Shown here: one piece after another, positions 35,301 to 48,239 of the stretch
Layout: every line of letters begins with the position of its first letter
Position numbering within the stretch: position 1 is the stretch's first letter
The notes under the pieces: generated by a model
Databases searched by the model: none
What the model was told of the DNA's origin: nothing
The model's input: only the letters and a program-made list of their open reading frames with translations
Assembly (NCBI GenBank): GCA_000750105.3
Contig: JPHH03000104.1
Span: 1-64,000, forward strand
Length of the DNA stretch: 64,000 bases
Source of the DNA: Tolypocladium sp. Sup5 PDA-1
Lineage: Eukaryota > Ascomycota > Sordariomycetes > Hypocreales > Ophiocordycipitaceae
Direction of reading: 5' to 3'
Position numbers and translations under genes: made by a program

Positions 35301-37676
35301 CTTTGCCTCCCGTCTGTGGCGTCTCGTAGGGAAATGGGCAAGGACCTTGGGTGAGATCTTGGGCAGCCGTCGAAGCTTCGCGGAACAGCCCGTGCGCAGA
35401 GGAGATGGGTTCCAAATTCCAAGGCGGAAAAGGCGTTTCTTCATGCTCGCTCTCGCTTGCATCTTGGGGCAAAGGTGCGGCGGATCGCCGGCGAGGAAGC
35501 GGGGGGGCCGTCTGTGGGCGAGGAGGCAAGAATAGACGGATCGAGGACGTCGAACATGGCATTTGTCATGCCCAGACAGCGGCATACTTGTAGTCCGTAC
35601 GGATGAATACAGAATGATGATTCATGCCCGCGGAGAGCTGGCCTGTGGAGAGTTTGATGCCAACGGTTCGTTCGCTCGCCTTGCCACCAACCCCAACCTC
35701 CGTCGGCCCTGTATCAGGCAAGGCACGCACGCTCGATGACCTGGGGGTGGTTCGTCGTCGACAGCCAAGCTGAGGATTCTCTCGCTTCGCCCGCCTCCGA
35801 CATCTGACTCTGGGGGCGGCGGCGTTCGCTGCATGTGCGGCGAGTCAGGAACCCCATTTAGCGCTTCCAGAGGCCGTTAGATGAGGACGAGATGCGTTTG
35901 AAACATTTTGGGGTCCAACTTTGGTTCAGGTTCAGGGCTTGCGCACAGAGGGTGAGACTGTCCAGTCCAGCAATCCTCAGCTTGCAGTGCAGCGCAGGAC
36001 AAGCGTGCAGCAGCCACGACGACGTGACCACGCGCGCACTCTCCCGCATGGCAATCGCCAACAGCGTTACAGCCGACCGCCACCCCGGCCAGGTCTGCCA
36101 CGGCCGGGCAGGGGTCCCGGTTTGCAGCCTGGCCACCCCCGTCCTGTTTCTTACAACCGACCGGGACCAGTGGCCCTGCACACCCGGGACTCGGACAACG
36201 GGGAACCGGACAGGGGGCTGCGACAAAGGCTGCGAATATGCAGGCACCTGGGGAGGATCAACTCAAGAGCCGACGCCAGGGACGGCATGGCATGGGTGAC
36301 GGACGACTGGGAGATTGGCGAGGGTGGCAAGATTGATATGATGCGGCTGTGAGTGCATGTAATACGAGCCGGTACGAATCCTCACGGCGAGGACGGAGTA
36401 TTTCGTACGGCGCGACAACAACTTGGGGTTACTTACTGCCTTGGCCAGTGCCATAATGGCGGTGACCATTGGATCTGTTGTTCGAATAATTACAGCCGAG
36501 CGGGTCAAGGTCGACCGCATACGGGCTTACACGCCCAATGCCTGCGGCCACTGCCTCACGTCCCGCCGCGTCCTGATCAATGAGGTGCCTACCTACCTAG
36601 GGAATGGCGATGGTTTTGACGGAGACGGCGGCTGCTCTGCCACCGCCGCCCACGGCTCGGTTGCTCCGTACACGCTGTAGCGTACTGATCAGCACTCAGC
36701 ACCCAGCACCATGGCCGCAAACGAGCAGCCGGCCTGCGAAACCAACAGCCGTCCCCCAACTTACATGTACACCGGTGCTCTGCTGCCTAGTCATGTGGCC
36801 CGCGACGAACGGTCTGGGCGCCAAGCGGTACCCCGTCCACAGGGCCACCTGAGAGATGATGTGCGCTGTCAAACCGCACAAGCGGCACGTCACCCGTCCG
36901 CCAGAGGCGGAATTGAAGGTCGCTGGCTGCTATGACTAGCCGGGAGCACTATTAAGGCTATGGGCATGGAGTCGGATAATGGGATATGGAGGCGGATACT
37001 GTGGGTGAGCGCGGGGGCGACCCATCCGCTGCGCGCAAGCACGGCAAATACTGGACGAGGAGAGTGGAAGAGCCCGTGAGAGCTGTCGCCGTCACAGGGA
37101 GGGCAAAGGCGCGTTTCGTCCAAGGCCCTCGACGACGCCAGCGGGAGGTGATCAAACGCAGGTGGAGTTGAGGCCTCGATGCTGTTGCGGCTGCTCATCG
37201 TGTCATGTCGGCCCAACAGGGTCGTCGAGGTCGGTGCGTCGAGCCTTTATCCATCCGTCATCTGTGGGAATACTACCGCACACATGGCAGTGCCTGGAAT
37301 GACGCTCGTGGGCATCTTAATACGCTTGGGATATGGCTATGCGGCCAGTGGGCTGTGGGCTGTCGTCAGTACCTAGGTAAGCAGCCTTGCGAATTGTTGC
37401 CCGTAGTCCGTACGGATTAATACGCGTGTGGACACGACGAGCAACGCCATGCTAGGGCAGAGGTCCAGCTCAGCGCCTCTACAAGCCAGCCTTCCTCCAC
37501 AACCTCACCTCTCACCAGCGTTGGCCAGCCCAGGCTCTCCTTGCGGCGGCGCTCCGAACGGCCTTTACGGGAAGCTGGCGCGGAGGAGGGAGCCCACCCA
37601 ACTGAAAAGCGGCTTTCGCAGCAGCAAGGCACAGCTCAGGTGTAGCGGATCCCGCCGCCGCTGACGCTGGCACTGG

Positions 37677-37721
37677 CCTGGCTGGAGGCTGGCTGGAGGC
37701 TGGCTGGAGGTTGGCTGGACG
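37677..37721 (+). repeat. Minisatellite, 12-base unit
   Basis: Three to four copies of a GGCTGGCTGGAG-like unit in tandem, with one T substitution in the last copy. Non-coding. Confidence 0.8.
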
Positions 37722-38000
37722 CCCCACCGCGTCCCTCGACTCTCTCGCTCAGGCGGGCCTGACCTTGCAGGGCAGCGGAGGCAGCGGAGGGCAAGAAGCT
37801 CAGAGGCTCACTCCCCTACTCCATACGAGTAGTGCCTCTTCCACTCCATCGCACCCCGCACCCGCAGGGCCTCATCCCAGCAGCACCACCGGCCTTGGAT
37901 CTTGACTGCGCTGCTCCCTGCAGCAAGCACATGCATGACGGGGGTGGCAAGGCCAGGTCGGAGATGGTATTTCGGTACGAGCGGTGCTGCCCTCGCACGC

Positions 38001-41000
38001 TCGTTTTGTTACCTGTCGCCGGACCTCAGCCGTGGAGGGACAGACGATTGACTCTTAGCACTGCGACGTACGGATAGGCCTAGGTGCCTTGGTGCGTGTT
38101 AGTCCGTACGACGGGCTCGTATGTACGTGGACTGGGCCCGATGCTTTTCCTTCTTCGTTGCTCGATGCGGCGCTGCGGTTGACCCTCTCCGTCCAGACTG
38201 CAGAGGCACGGCCTGCTGCGATTGACTTCGTCCCGGAGGCTTTCCAGGCTTGGCAGCGGGTTCTAGCCTCTGTGCCAGTGCCTCGTCGAGCCTCTGCCCT
38301 CGTTTGGTCGGCCCCTGGCCCCTGTGCCATGTTCACGAGATGTTCTATCCTTGACCCTGGCCGGCCTGGGAACGGGGAGGAAGACAGAGCAGAGCAGACC
38401 ACTCTGCAGTCGATGAGCGGGCGGACGGTCCAGTCCCGTTCCGCACCGCACCGTACCGTTTCCCAGCGGCACCAATTGCAAGTGCACGAGCAGCAGCAGG
38501 AGCGGGTTGATGAGTGAGCAGCTCCGTTGCCCGTCCCAGGACCAGAACCAGAGACAGCCCGAGCCAGAACCAGAGCCCGGAGCACCCCCTCCCCCGTCTG
38601 CCTGCGTCCAACACGCATCGTCGACCGTGCTGCTGCCCCTCCCTCCTCCCTCTGGCGGGAGAAAACAACGGAAGAGGCCCAGTCCCTCTGGGCCACGACG
38701 TCGACGACGGCACTGTGTGCGCGAGGCGTGATAAGTGAGTCTCTCCTCGATGGATGCAGTCTGAACGAGAGAAAGCTTATGGAGTCAGTGAGCCAATCGG
38801 GAGCCGACAGCGACGGCGGTGCGTCCTTTGGCCAACTAACACGCCTGTTCCTTCCTTTTCCCAAGGGGGCCACACCACTGGACGCTGCCCGCACCGCGCT
38901 GCAACTTGCACTGCACACCACACACCACACACACCACGCCACAGCGAGCACACCACACACACACCATCACACCTCACCTTTCACTTGCTCCTCCACCTGC
39001 ACCTCCGCCTCCACCACCCTCCCCCCCACCCGCACCCACCACGCCTCCCGACCCTCCGGTACGGTCAGGTACCGTACGGCGGTACCGCAGGTCGCGCAGG
39101 GTACCTCCTCCGATGTACCTGGGTACGCGAGGGCTTGTACGGAGTACCACTGGCGACCCAACTCGGCCAAGGGCCCTGGGGGGCCCCGCCCCCCCCGTTA
39201 TCCCGGGAAGTGCTCCTGGACCCAGCTAGCGGTGCTAGCAGCGCCCAGCGCAGACAGCCAGCGCAGGGGTCCCCCCGTGAACCATGGACGCCACAAACGT
39301 CTCCATTTCATTCACTCAAGTCGAGTCGAGTCACTTACACCCGCTGTGCCTCGCCCGCTGCCCGCTGCCCGCTGCAACTGCCCGACCGAGCCGACCTCAC
39401 CTGCTGCACTTGAGCTCCATGCCTGCCTGCCTGTCTCTCTGCTGCTGCTCGCACTGCTGCGGCCGCGACTGGATGCCGGGCCCAGATTCCCCACCGGGGG
39501 TTGCCCGGTAGTGGTACGTACCCTGCCGCGACAAGCTCGGCCAAGTCTGGCTGTCTGGCTTGACTTTGCCTCTACCCCCCCTCGTCGTCAAGTGTGCTCC
39601 AGGCTTTGTTGCTTTGCTTTGCTTCTTCTCTACGACGTCGCTCAACTGCTTCTCGTTGCTCGCCGGCTCGCTGCAGGCCTACTTTCTGTGTGTGGCTCGT
39701 GAATGCATGTGTGTGTGTGTGTGTGCGTATATAGCATTGCTTTGCCTCGTCCCTGTTCATGTCGCCTCGCGAGTTGATACTCCTCGTCTGCCTCAGCACC
39801 CTACGATACACTACCGCTCCCCGGCAGTGTAGGCGAATACTCACTCCCCTTCCCACCGCAGTCGAAACACAAAACGCTCGTCATTCCCTTGTCTTACCTG
39901 GCATCCGTACTATCATATCTCGCCATCTCATACTGCTCGAGTCAGATACCCCAGACGCACCCCTCGACGCCTGGCTGATCGGTGTCTCTCTCTTCTCTCA
40001 TCTCTGCATTGCGCCTCTCCGGGACGAAGCTTTCGCGGCTACTCCGGGCAGGCCACGAGTCGCCGCAACCCCCATTGGGTCCAGATCTCGCCATCGTTGC
40101 TTTCCCTCGAGTCTCTTGCTTCTGCCTCTCTCACACACGCCCTCTCTACCTCGCCGACACAGCCACGCGCCAGAGCTCTGCCGAAGCAACTTGCCAGATC
40201 TCGATTCCCGTGTCTGCACCCCGAAAGTATCGACCACCTCTCAAGCTTCAACAAGCTGGCCGCACTGTCCCAAGGCGACCCCGTTCTCAAGATCGCCGTA
40301 CCCGCTGCAGCAACATCTGGTCTATGCCATTTGATCTAGCCGATTCTGTAGCAGATCCTGGCCGGACAGCGCCCGAGCGTTCCCACGACTGCCGCACCCA
40401 CTCCTCCTGCTCGACGGGTCAACGTCTTCAGGGTCTTGGGACCGACCAAAATAACAAGAATCTGTGGTCTGTACCACTTGACGCCACACCCCAGGGCCCG
40501 TCATTCTCCTCCTCCTCCTCCTGCCCCTGGCCCGGGCCCACCTTGATCCAGAGTCCCACCATCTGCTGCTACCCTTGCTCCCGGCCCCCGATCATATAAC
40601 TTCGCCGGGAAAGCCTCTGTGGCTCCTCTCATACACGGACAGGCATCTCAAGCCCTCTCCACGATAACCTTCCTCTCTTCTTCCCTTCTATACATAACCC
40701 CGACGCCCGCCCCCTCCTCCCCTCACCTCGACCTTCTCAACATTTATATACCCCATCACCACTCGGCTTCGCTTGCATACCTACCTGCCTCGGGTGTCTT
40801 CCTCTTTCTCTCCATCACTCGTGGCCATCCTCCATCGTCTCGTGTCTCAGACATCACTAGACCCCTCCTTGGCCCAACCGTCTCTCGCTTCCACGTATAT
40901 CCGGCTACAACACCACACTCGACAAGAAAAAGAAAACCCAGGCTTTCTTGTTTTGCTCCGTCTTGACTAGAACGACGCCGTGCACCCTCGACTGGATCAA

Positions 41001-41261
41001 TACCCCTTACGCCAGCAAGAGTGTTGCGCGGTCCCTCCGTGACAACAAAACCGGACACGTCCCAGCGGCCCCTCCATCTATCGATACCAGGCAGTTTCAT
41101 GACTGGCATAGTCGACAGCAACACGCGAACTTGAGTCGACATTCGTACCGCTTCCAACTCGGGAACCTCGTTGCTTCGGCGTGTTCGACAGTTGTCCATC
41201 TTCCCGGACTCAGCATCACCATCTTGACCTAGCTCGGATTCATCGAGCATCAACCTTTATA
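38001..41261 (+). promoter_or_regulatory. Long pyrimidine-rich upstream region of the C2H2 factor gene
   Basis: From about 38.5 kb to the ATG at 41262 the plus strand is rich in C and T, with many CTCTCT, CCTCC and CACAC patches and a (GT)n tract near 39709-39727. Such CT-rich tracts are typical of fungal promoters and long 5' leaders. Frames of up to 391 codons cross the region but are made of Ser/Pro/Arg/Thr low complexity and shift arbitrarily, so no gene is called. Word copies occur at 38100 (TAGTCCGTA) and 39138 (TACGGAGTA). The extent of the transcript leader cannot be read from sequence. Confidence 0.45.
39709..39727 (+). repeat. (GT)n microsatellite
   Basis: About eight GT dinucleotides in a row within the pyrimidine-rich upstream region of the transcription factor gene. 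Confidence 0.85.
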
Positions 41262-42645
41262 ATGGAGCTTCTCGAGCTTGTCGAGTATGAGCCCACCACT
41301 CGCCCTTTCCAGTGCGACTGGGAATCATGCAACAAGGTATGTGCCTCCTTCGCATGTGCTCTCGCTATCCTAATCGCTCGAGTAGAGCTTCAACCGCAAG
41401 TCGGACCTTCAGAGACACTACAGGATACACACCAATGAGCGGCCATACACCTGCGCGACGCCCGGCTGTGGCAAGAGCTTCATCCAACGCAGTGCCTTGA
41501 CCGTCCACATTCGAACTCACACCGGCGAGAAGCCTCATCAGTGCCAACACATCGGGTGCGGAAAGCGCTTCTCCGACGTCAGTATCCTCCCCGGACTCCC
41601 ATTGTTGACATGAGGCTTACACTTGGACAGTCTTCCAGTCTTGCCCGTCACCGACGCATTCACACCGGCAAGCGACCATACAAGTGCGCCCATGACGGCT
41701 GCTTGAAGAGGTTCGTACAGACGGCCCCCAATGTCACATGGATGATGCTTACACGCGCCCAGCTTCTGCCGCAAGACGACAATGGTAAAGCACCAGCGGA
41801 GGTCGCACCAGCGTGGCCTGCACCCCAACGAGATCATGGACGACTGCACCTCCGAGTCTGACAGTGGCGAGTCGCCGCCCACCCCAACCCAGTCCTCCAT
41901 GTCATGGCCAGCCCAAGGGCCCATGGCCACGCATCCGGCAATGGCCCACGCACACGGCATGCACCGAGCTGCCTCCTTCGCCGACTTTGGACAGCACATG
42001 AGCAACTATAGCATGAGTCAACAAATCCCACACCGACACAGCGTTTCCGGAGAGGGTCAGGAGTATGCCACCGGCCAGGGACCGCAGCACGGCATGCATA
42101 TGATTCATCGGAACCCTAGCATGCCCCAGCACTTTTACGTTATTGAGCAAAACAACCCTGGAATCGCCACGATGAACACCACGGCCGTACAACAACCTTA
42201 CCACATCCCGCGCCAGCACGTCGAGAGGGCAGCGATCGAGATCCCTTACTCTACAGAAAGCATCACCTCCATCAGCAGCAGCCCAGGCAGCTTCTCTCCC
42301 GCATCGGGACACAGCCCTACGATCCAGGAGGGCATGTATACCCACCAAGCACCGCAGCCTCCCGCGTATGCTCTCCAAGACACCTCTCCTGTAGAGCAGC
42401 AGCAGCAGCAGCACTCTATCGTGCAATACTCTCAGCAGATGCCGCAGGCCATCAGCCAGACGCAACAACAGACACCGCAAGCCGCGCCCGAGGCATGGTA
42501 CCAGTACCAAGCCCCTGTCGAAGTCGCGACCATTGGGCAGCTTCCTCCTTTTGGCTCCGGAGTGTACGACCTGTACGGCGGACCAAAGATCGAGTTCGAC
42601 GACCCGACGATGCAGCTGCCCAGCAGCCGGATCGAAACAATGTGA
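41262..42645 (+). CDS. C2H2 zinc-finger transcription factor, four fingers
   Basis: Predicted nuclear sequence-specific regulator. Exons are 41262-41336, 41386-41577, 41631-41710 and 41763-42645, with introns of 49, 53 and 52 nt, giving 409 residues. Four tandem C2H2 fingers fill about residues 16-136: FQCDWESC, YTCATPGC, HQCQHIGC and YKCAHDGC starts, with TNERPY, TGEKPH and TGKRPY linkers. The introns fall inside fingers 1, 3 and 4, so no single frame shows the array. The C-terminal 270 residues are disordered and rich in Gln, His, Pro and Met (one QQQQQ run), as in activation domains, with a Ser-rich SISSSPGSFSP segment. I do not recognise a named orthologue with confidence. The long upstream region fits a developmentally or environmentally tuned regulator (inference). 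Confidence 0.88.
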
Positions 42646-44511
42646 ACGACCTCGACGGCGCGGTGACAGTATCTCTCGTCGCTGCATCATCTAGTGGCTT
42701 CCGCAGCAAGCCACTGTTGTGTACGACTATCTTCATCACATCGACATATTCTGGCGGCTTATATCTTTTAATGTTTGCTTTAATTCAACGGTGGATATAC
42801 CACTTGGGCTCTACAGAACCAAGAAATTGCTTTTGAGGTCTTCAGGCTCTACAGCCGCCGAGGCGCCTTTGGTTGACAACAGCCGGGGCCTTGGGCACTT
42901 GGCAGTTCCCGACAGCATCATTTGGCGTTGCGATGGTGCGATTGGAATTATTGCGAGGCACGACACCGTGTTCAGTTTGGCGCGAGAGTTTTACAACCTA
43001 GGTGGCTCGATCACGCATTAGACGTCGACCTTTCCGCCAGGACGACAGTCATTTCCTCTAATGGGCTTATTTATTAATTGCGATTGTCGCGCGCGCGCCG
43101 CCCTTTGCGATCCCACAGCAATTTCAGCCACGGCTTTCCGGAGCAGACTGGGTCGCGAGGCCCGGCTTGCGGCAGGGTTCAAGCCATGAACTGGGGGGTG
43201 GTTTGGAGCGCGACAGCACGAAGAACAGAATGGGATACAACAACGTTGGCTGCTAGGCCTGCATGATGAAATGGATCGGCAGCATTTGGTGGAGTTGGGT
43301 GAGGGTTGGGTGATTTGAACGGCGATTACGAGTACTGAGCGGCGTGGCGGACGGAAAACTGAGGCGAAATGCAAGGGGGCGGGGGGGTTGGCGCCATGAA
43401 TGCTTGCTCATGAAATTGGGGAACGATGTGTATGAGTACAACAACAAGCAACAATGTTGATTGGGTGCGGACTGCTTGATTGATTGATGGCTTTGGTCGA
43501 ATGGCAACGTTGGGGCAGATCTGGCCCTCTGTTTATACTGTAACTAGGTAGTGGGCAAATAATTTGAGTGGTCATCATCTACATCCTGTTCTCTAACAAA
43601 GCCTCTCTTGTTACTGTGAATGCTTATGAAGGAGGAGGCCCTGTTGGTCGACTGAGTCAGGGCCCATGTTGGCCGACCACGAGACCGGAGGCATGAGACG
43701 AATGGATCCCAACAACACTCTTCGTCTGCCTGTCTGCACTCTGTATCGTCGTTTTCACTGAAAGATGGGTTCCCCGCTGTGGAATTGCAGCTCTCGCGGA
43801 GATGATGTGCGCCACTCACTTACATGGGGGCCGCCTTGCGGGTATCGTCAAGCCAGCCTCGGGCGGAGGACGCCGCGTATGGAGTTCGTTCGGCCAGATG
43901 GCGCTCAGCTGAGTCCAGAGAGCAGGCATGAAGCCTGTGAGGTGTAGCGATATCAAATACATCACTAATGATTCACGAAACGCCCCGCGCGACGAGTCCC
44001 ATGAGGAATCATGAGAAAGTGTGAGCCTTTGTCGTTGTTCAATGAGACAATGTGCCGTCTGGTTCTAGGTGGTTCGGTCAGGTGACGGCCGGGGCGGAAC
44101 CGGAACATCCGCCTCTCCACGTGCTGACTAAGGGCCATTTGCGCAGCCAGGAAAACGCACGATGGCGTCGGGCGTTGGGGCGCACCGTTGAGTGGCAAGT
44201 TAACATCATCACGTCAATCGACTCAGCGCCGTTGCCTGCAAGCGAGTCGGCACGGCACCATGAGCGCAGCGAGGTAGACACGCCCTTAAGTCCCCCCATC
44301 CAGTAATTCTGCTCGCGGTACTGCCGTCGCATCTCTACCCCGTCGGTCGCGCGCCGCCTGCGGTTGAGGCGCCGGAACCGCCGCCGGGCAGACCGCTCAA
44401 CGTCATCAGCAGGCGATCCTGTCCCGCCCTTCCTGTATCTCTTCCTTCTCGACTACCATCCTTTACACCGGCGCTGTATCCGACATCGCATAGTCGGACC
44501 ACGAGGCGATC
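42646..44511. other. Intergenic, factor 3' side and yme1 promoter
   Basis: About 1.9 kb without a supported gene. It is AT-richer just after the stop codon (probable 3' UTR), with mixed sequence thereafter. Confidence 0.45.
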
Positions 44512-47117
44512 ATGGCTTTCCATGGATCTGTCCTGCCCGTGAGTTGGCCGCGTAACTTTGTCTCGATGAATCCAGCCGTACTAACTCGATGGGAAGAACA
44601 TGGCTACCGCGGTAGCAGACGCTTGGCCCTCGATCGCAAACACCCTCACGGCGCCCTGGAAAAGCGCGACCCTGTCCTCGCGACGGGCCGATGGGTCGAC
44701 TGCCACCAGCCAGCAGAGCAACGAACCGACGCCAGCGAGGCAACAAGCATCACTGCTACCCGACTTCCTTCGAGACTCGACTGCCCAACCCCAGCTGCTC
44801 CCCAATATCCCTAGAGCAACGGCGGTGACAAGTATTCAGACTACGGTCTCGAATATGAGCCGCGTTGGCTTGCGGGCCGCAAACCCGGTACTTCGGCAAC
44901 CATTCTTCCAGCCTCAAAGTCCTTCGTCGCCCGCATTCGTTCGAACATTCATGCGATCCGGTCTTGGCGCGGCTTCCGCTACCCGGAGTATATCTACCGC
45001 GTCTCGGTTCGGCGCCCAGTTTGGGAACTTGCACACTCAGCGCCGGGGATTTGGATCGTCCAACGGCGGCATCTCGCGTAATCAACTGGCAACGGTGGAG
45101 GAATCCGCAAACAGAAACCCCGGCAATGCGAACTTGCAGAATGCGTTCTATCAACTTCTGCTGAGGGCTAACATGCCTGGAATCCTGGTGGAACGGTATC
45201 AGTCTGGACGATTTGCGACGAGTCCGGCAACCGAAGAGGCTTACAAGAAGGCGCTTGCGGCCCTTAACGCTGGGACGAACGCGACAGCCAACTCGGTTGC
45301 GCCATCGGGTTACGCGAGGGGGCAATGGTCCGGCCATGAGCAAGGCTTTGGGGGTTCTGCAACCTCCGGCAACAACCCTGCCGGCAACTCCATGGGCGGC
45401 AAGGGCGAACCTATTCACGTTGTTGTCCAAGAGTCCACTCGGTCGCTCATCTTCCGCTGGGTCAAGTTCTTCGCCACCTTTGTCGTCATCACCTACCTTT
45501 GCTTCGCCGCCGTGACCATCCTGATTGAGACTCTCAGTACTTTCAGACGAGGGCCTGGAGCCAAGAACGACTCCGAGGTCAAGGCTGAGAAGCAAACCAC
45601 TCGATTCGATGACGTGCACGGGTGCGATGAGGCGAAGGAGGAGCTTCAGGAGGTGGTCGAGTTCTTGCGCAACCCCGAGAAGTTCTCCGATCTCGGCGCT
45701 AAGCTGCCAAAGGGCGTTCTTCTCGTTGGACCTCCCGGAACTGGAAAGACGCTGCTCGCGAGGGCTGTCGCAGGTGAAGCCGGTGTGCCATTCTTCTACA
45801 TGTCGGGGAGCGAGTTCGACGAGATCTTTGTCGGAGTCGGCGCCAAGCGAGTCCGAGAGCTCTTCGCCGCCGCCAAGGCAAAGTCCCCAGCCATCATCTT
45901 CATTGACGAACTCGATGCCATTGGCGGAAAGCGAAACCCTCGGGATCAGGCTCATGCCAAGCAGACTCTCAACCAGCTTCTTACGGAACTCGACGGATTT
46001 GACCAGGACACCAAGATTATCATCATGGGCGCGACAAACCTGCCCAAACTGCTCGACAAGGCCCTGACGAGACCTGGACGCTTCGACCGCCACGTCAATG
46101 TGGACTTGCCAGACGTTCGTGGCCGCCTTGCGATCCTCAAGCACCACGCCAAAAAGCTCAAGTGTGCGCCCGACGTTGACATGGAAGCAGTCGCCGCTCG
46201 TTCCCCTGGACGTTCTGGCGCCGAGCTCGAGAACATGCTGAACCTGGCTGCCCTGCGCGCGTCACGAGCCAGAGCAACTATGGTTTCCAAGCAAGATCTC
46301 GACTGGGCGTTTGACAGGGTCACGATGGGCTCGGAGAGAAAATCGATGGTCGTCACGGAGAAGGAGAAGGAGATGACGGCGTACCATGAGGCCGGCCACG
46401 CTCTTGTTCAGCTCTTCGACAAGGAGAGCTCCAGCCAGCTCTACAAGGTCACCATTCTTCCCAAGGGTCCTTCGCTAGGCCACACCGCCCATGTCCCGCA
46501 GATGGACAAGTACTCGTACACGGCGGCCGAGTACATGGCCAACATCCGAGTGCTACTGGGTGGTAAGATGGCCGAAGAAATGCGTTACGGCGGCGACAAG
46601 GTTACGTCGGGCGTGTCCAACGTATGTTGATATCCCCTAGAGCTTGAACGTGCACTGCTGATGCTAACACTGCCGACAGGATCTGGAGAAGGCCACAGAC
46701 CTTAGCTTCATGATGGTGACGCACTTTGGCATGTCGACGGCATTGGGCCCTGTCGAGTATGGACGGCGGTACGAGAATCTCAGCTCCGAGACGCGGTCCA
46801 TGATCGAAGGCGAAGTGCAGAAGTCGATGAAGAAGTCGTATGAGGACGTGAGAAAGCTCCTCACGGAGAAGCGCAAGGAGTTGGACCTGCTGGCGCAAGC
46901 CCTTGTCCAGTACGAAACGCTGGACAAGGCTGAAGTCGAGCTGGTCATCCGGGGGGAGAAGCTGCCTGGACGGAGCATCGTGCCGAGAGGACCACTGGTG
47001 TTGCCGATACCCGACGAGACACCGCAGCCTCCCGGGCTGGGTGGCGTGCCTCACCCACATCCACCTGATTCGCCAGCGCCTCCAGCTGCGGCCGAATCGA
47101 CCAGTGCAAACAGCTGA
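44512..47117 (+). CDS. yme1: Mitochondrial i-AAA protease Yme1
   Basis: Inner-membrane ATP-dependent zinc metalloprotease facing the intermembrane space, used in mitochondrial protein quality control. Preferred exons are 44512-44538, 44597-46621 and 46680-47117, giving 829 residues. If translation instead starts at the ATG at 44600, the protein has 819. The 58-nt first intron has GTGAGT, a perfect TACTAAC branch site (44579-44585) and an AAG acceptor, and it joins exon 1 in frame. Using 819-residue numbering: the N-terminal presequence is Ser/Arg-rich, the transmembrane helix is at about 283-312 (FFATFVVITYLCFAAVTILI), Walker A GPPGTGKT at 377-384, Walker B IIFIDELDAIGG at about 432, and the zinc site HEAGH at 596-600. 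The Pro-rich tail (PHPHPPDSPAPPAAAE) is non-conserved. All catalytic motifs are intact. Confidence 0.93.
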
Positions 47118-47944
47118 GGTTGAGAGTCTCTGAATGGACGGGAACGCCGCGGCGGTGCGGCTATCCAGGCGGAATCCTTGCTGGGGACTTTGCCGCGTAG
47201 CCCTCCCTCATTTGCGGGTGCAGAGGCCTTATCTACCCAGCGGACCGACTCGAGTTATTGAGAGCGTGTGCTTTGGACTGGTTCCGGTTATGGCTCGACT
47301 GAGATGCAACTCGTTACATGACGAAAGCTTCATCGACCACAGCTGCGCACAACTCGGACGGGTAGGGGCATATGGGAAACAGCGGGAGACTCGGGGATCA
47401 TCTGGTGGTGTAAGGTTGGGCCATCATGTGTGAGTAGCGCCTACAGGGCATTTGGCCCGTGTACATTGAACAAACTTTGGGTTGTATACCTCACAATGCA
47501 TTATTCCCTTGCGTCGATAACCGGCCTGTGGCATGATTCTGCCGAGTGATGAATGCCAGACGTGATTGCTTGCAAGCAAAACTAGCCCTGAATGGCGTGG
47601 TCGAGCGTCGCTATCCCCGTAGCCCTCCCCGCCATCCCCAAAGTACTCATGGTCTATTATAGCCTCATCTTAAGCTCGCGGACAACAATATCGAAGAGAG
47701 CTGGTCCAGCAAACAAGCGGTGGCTTAATGCGCTGGTGATGATATGTGCACCTCAGTAGCTACCCCCCATCTCTTTTTGAGTTACTAGATACGTGCAGGA
47801 CTCGCATGTCTCGGAGAACTCGGAAACTCGCCTCACACCGAGGAGTCTCGTCTCCTGGCAATTGCTGTCTCATCCGCCCGAACTTGTCGCGTAAACATGA
47901 GCATCCACCGTAGAAGAGACTTGCTTTCCTTCTCGGTACAAGCG
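47118..47944. other. Intergenic after yme1
   Basis: Probable 3' UTR, followed by sequence with no supported gene. Marks the passage from conserved genes to the accessory stretch on the right. Confidence 0.4.
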
Positions 47945-48065
47945 TCAACTTACTTTGCAGCGTCCTTTCCACCCCTTCTTGGCCGCCAATGGCGAGACCA
48001 TATACAGCTGCGCTCCCTATGCCAGCATTGTTTGCTTTGTGAACCACGCCAGGGTCCCGCGCCAT
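47945..48065 (-). pseudogene. Remnant resembling an FMN-dependent alpha-hydroxy-acid dehydrogenase
   Basis: On the minus strand a short stretch reads AAVYGLAIGGQEGVERTLQS. This resembles the signature VYGLAIGGQEGVE near the C-terminus of FMN-dependent lactate/mandelate dehydrogenases, after the phosphate-binding loop. The residues just before it match the family only loosely, and nothing downstream or upstream in any frame restores the TIM-barrel fold. The fragment is therefore a relic of about 40 codons, not a gene. A chance resemblance is possible but the match is long for that. Confidence 0.4.
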
Positions 48066-48239
48066 GTGAGACCAGACCTGCCTCAGTCCCCCAGACTTGT
48101 GGAGGGGAGGCTCCTGCCACCTCGTTCATCTTGAACTGCACATCAGCCTTCCTCTTAGCTGGAAAGGGCGCAGCCAGGGTCAGGACAATGAACTTGATCT
48201 GCGGAATACTCGACGGAAACAAAAGTAGTAGTGGCATCT

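Larger units (their letters stand above)
19001..38000. other. Core of the gene desert (about 19 kb)
   Basis: I read both strands and found no convincing exon, no known domain, no tRNA-like A/B boxes and no transposon terminus. GC content stays moderate, roughly 55-60 percent where I sampled, so this is not the AT-rich mutated repeat DNA common in fungi. The longest frame, 400 codons on the minus strand at 23657-24859, begins with TTG and has near-even third-position use, unlike the flanking genes. The striking content is the recurring word family TAGTCCGTA / TACGGAGTA / TACTCCGTA (for example 23301, 24403, 26018, 26528, 27230, 29327-29349, 31575, 35591, 37404) and small tandem repeats. Confidence 0.5.

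Noticed and set aside
38527..39702. A 391-codon frame on the plus strand
   Set aside because: The translation is low-complexity Thr/Ser/Arg/Pro produced by CT- and CAC-rich simple sequence. The opposite strand is equally open. Treated as promoter/leader DNA.
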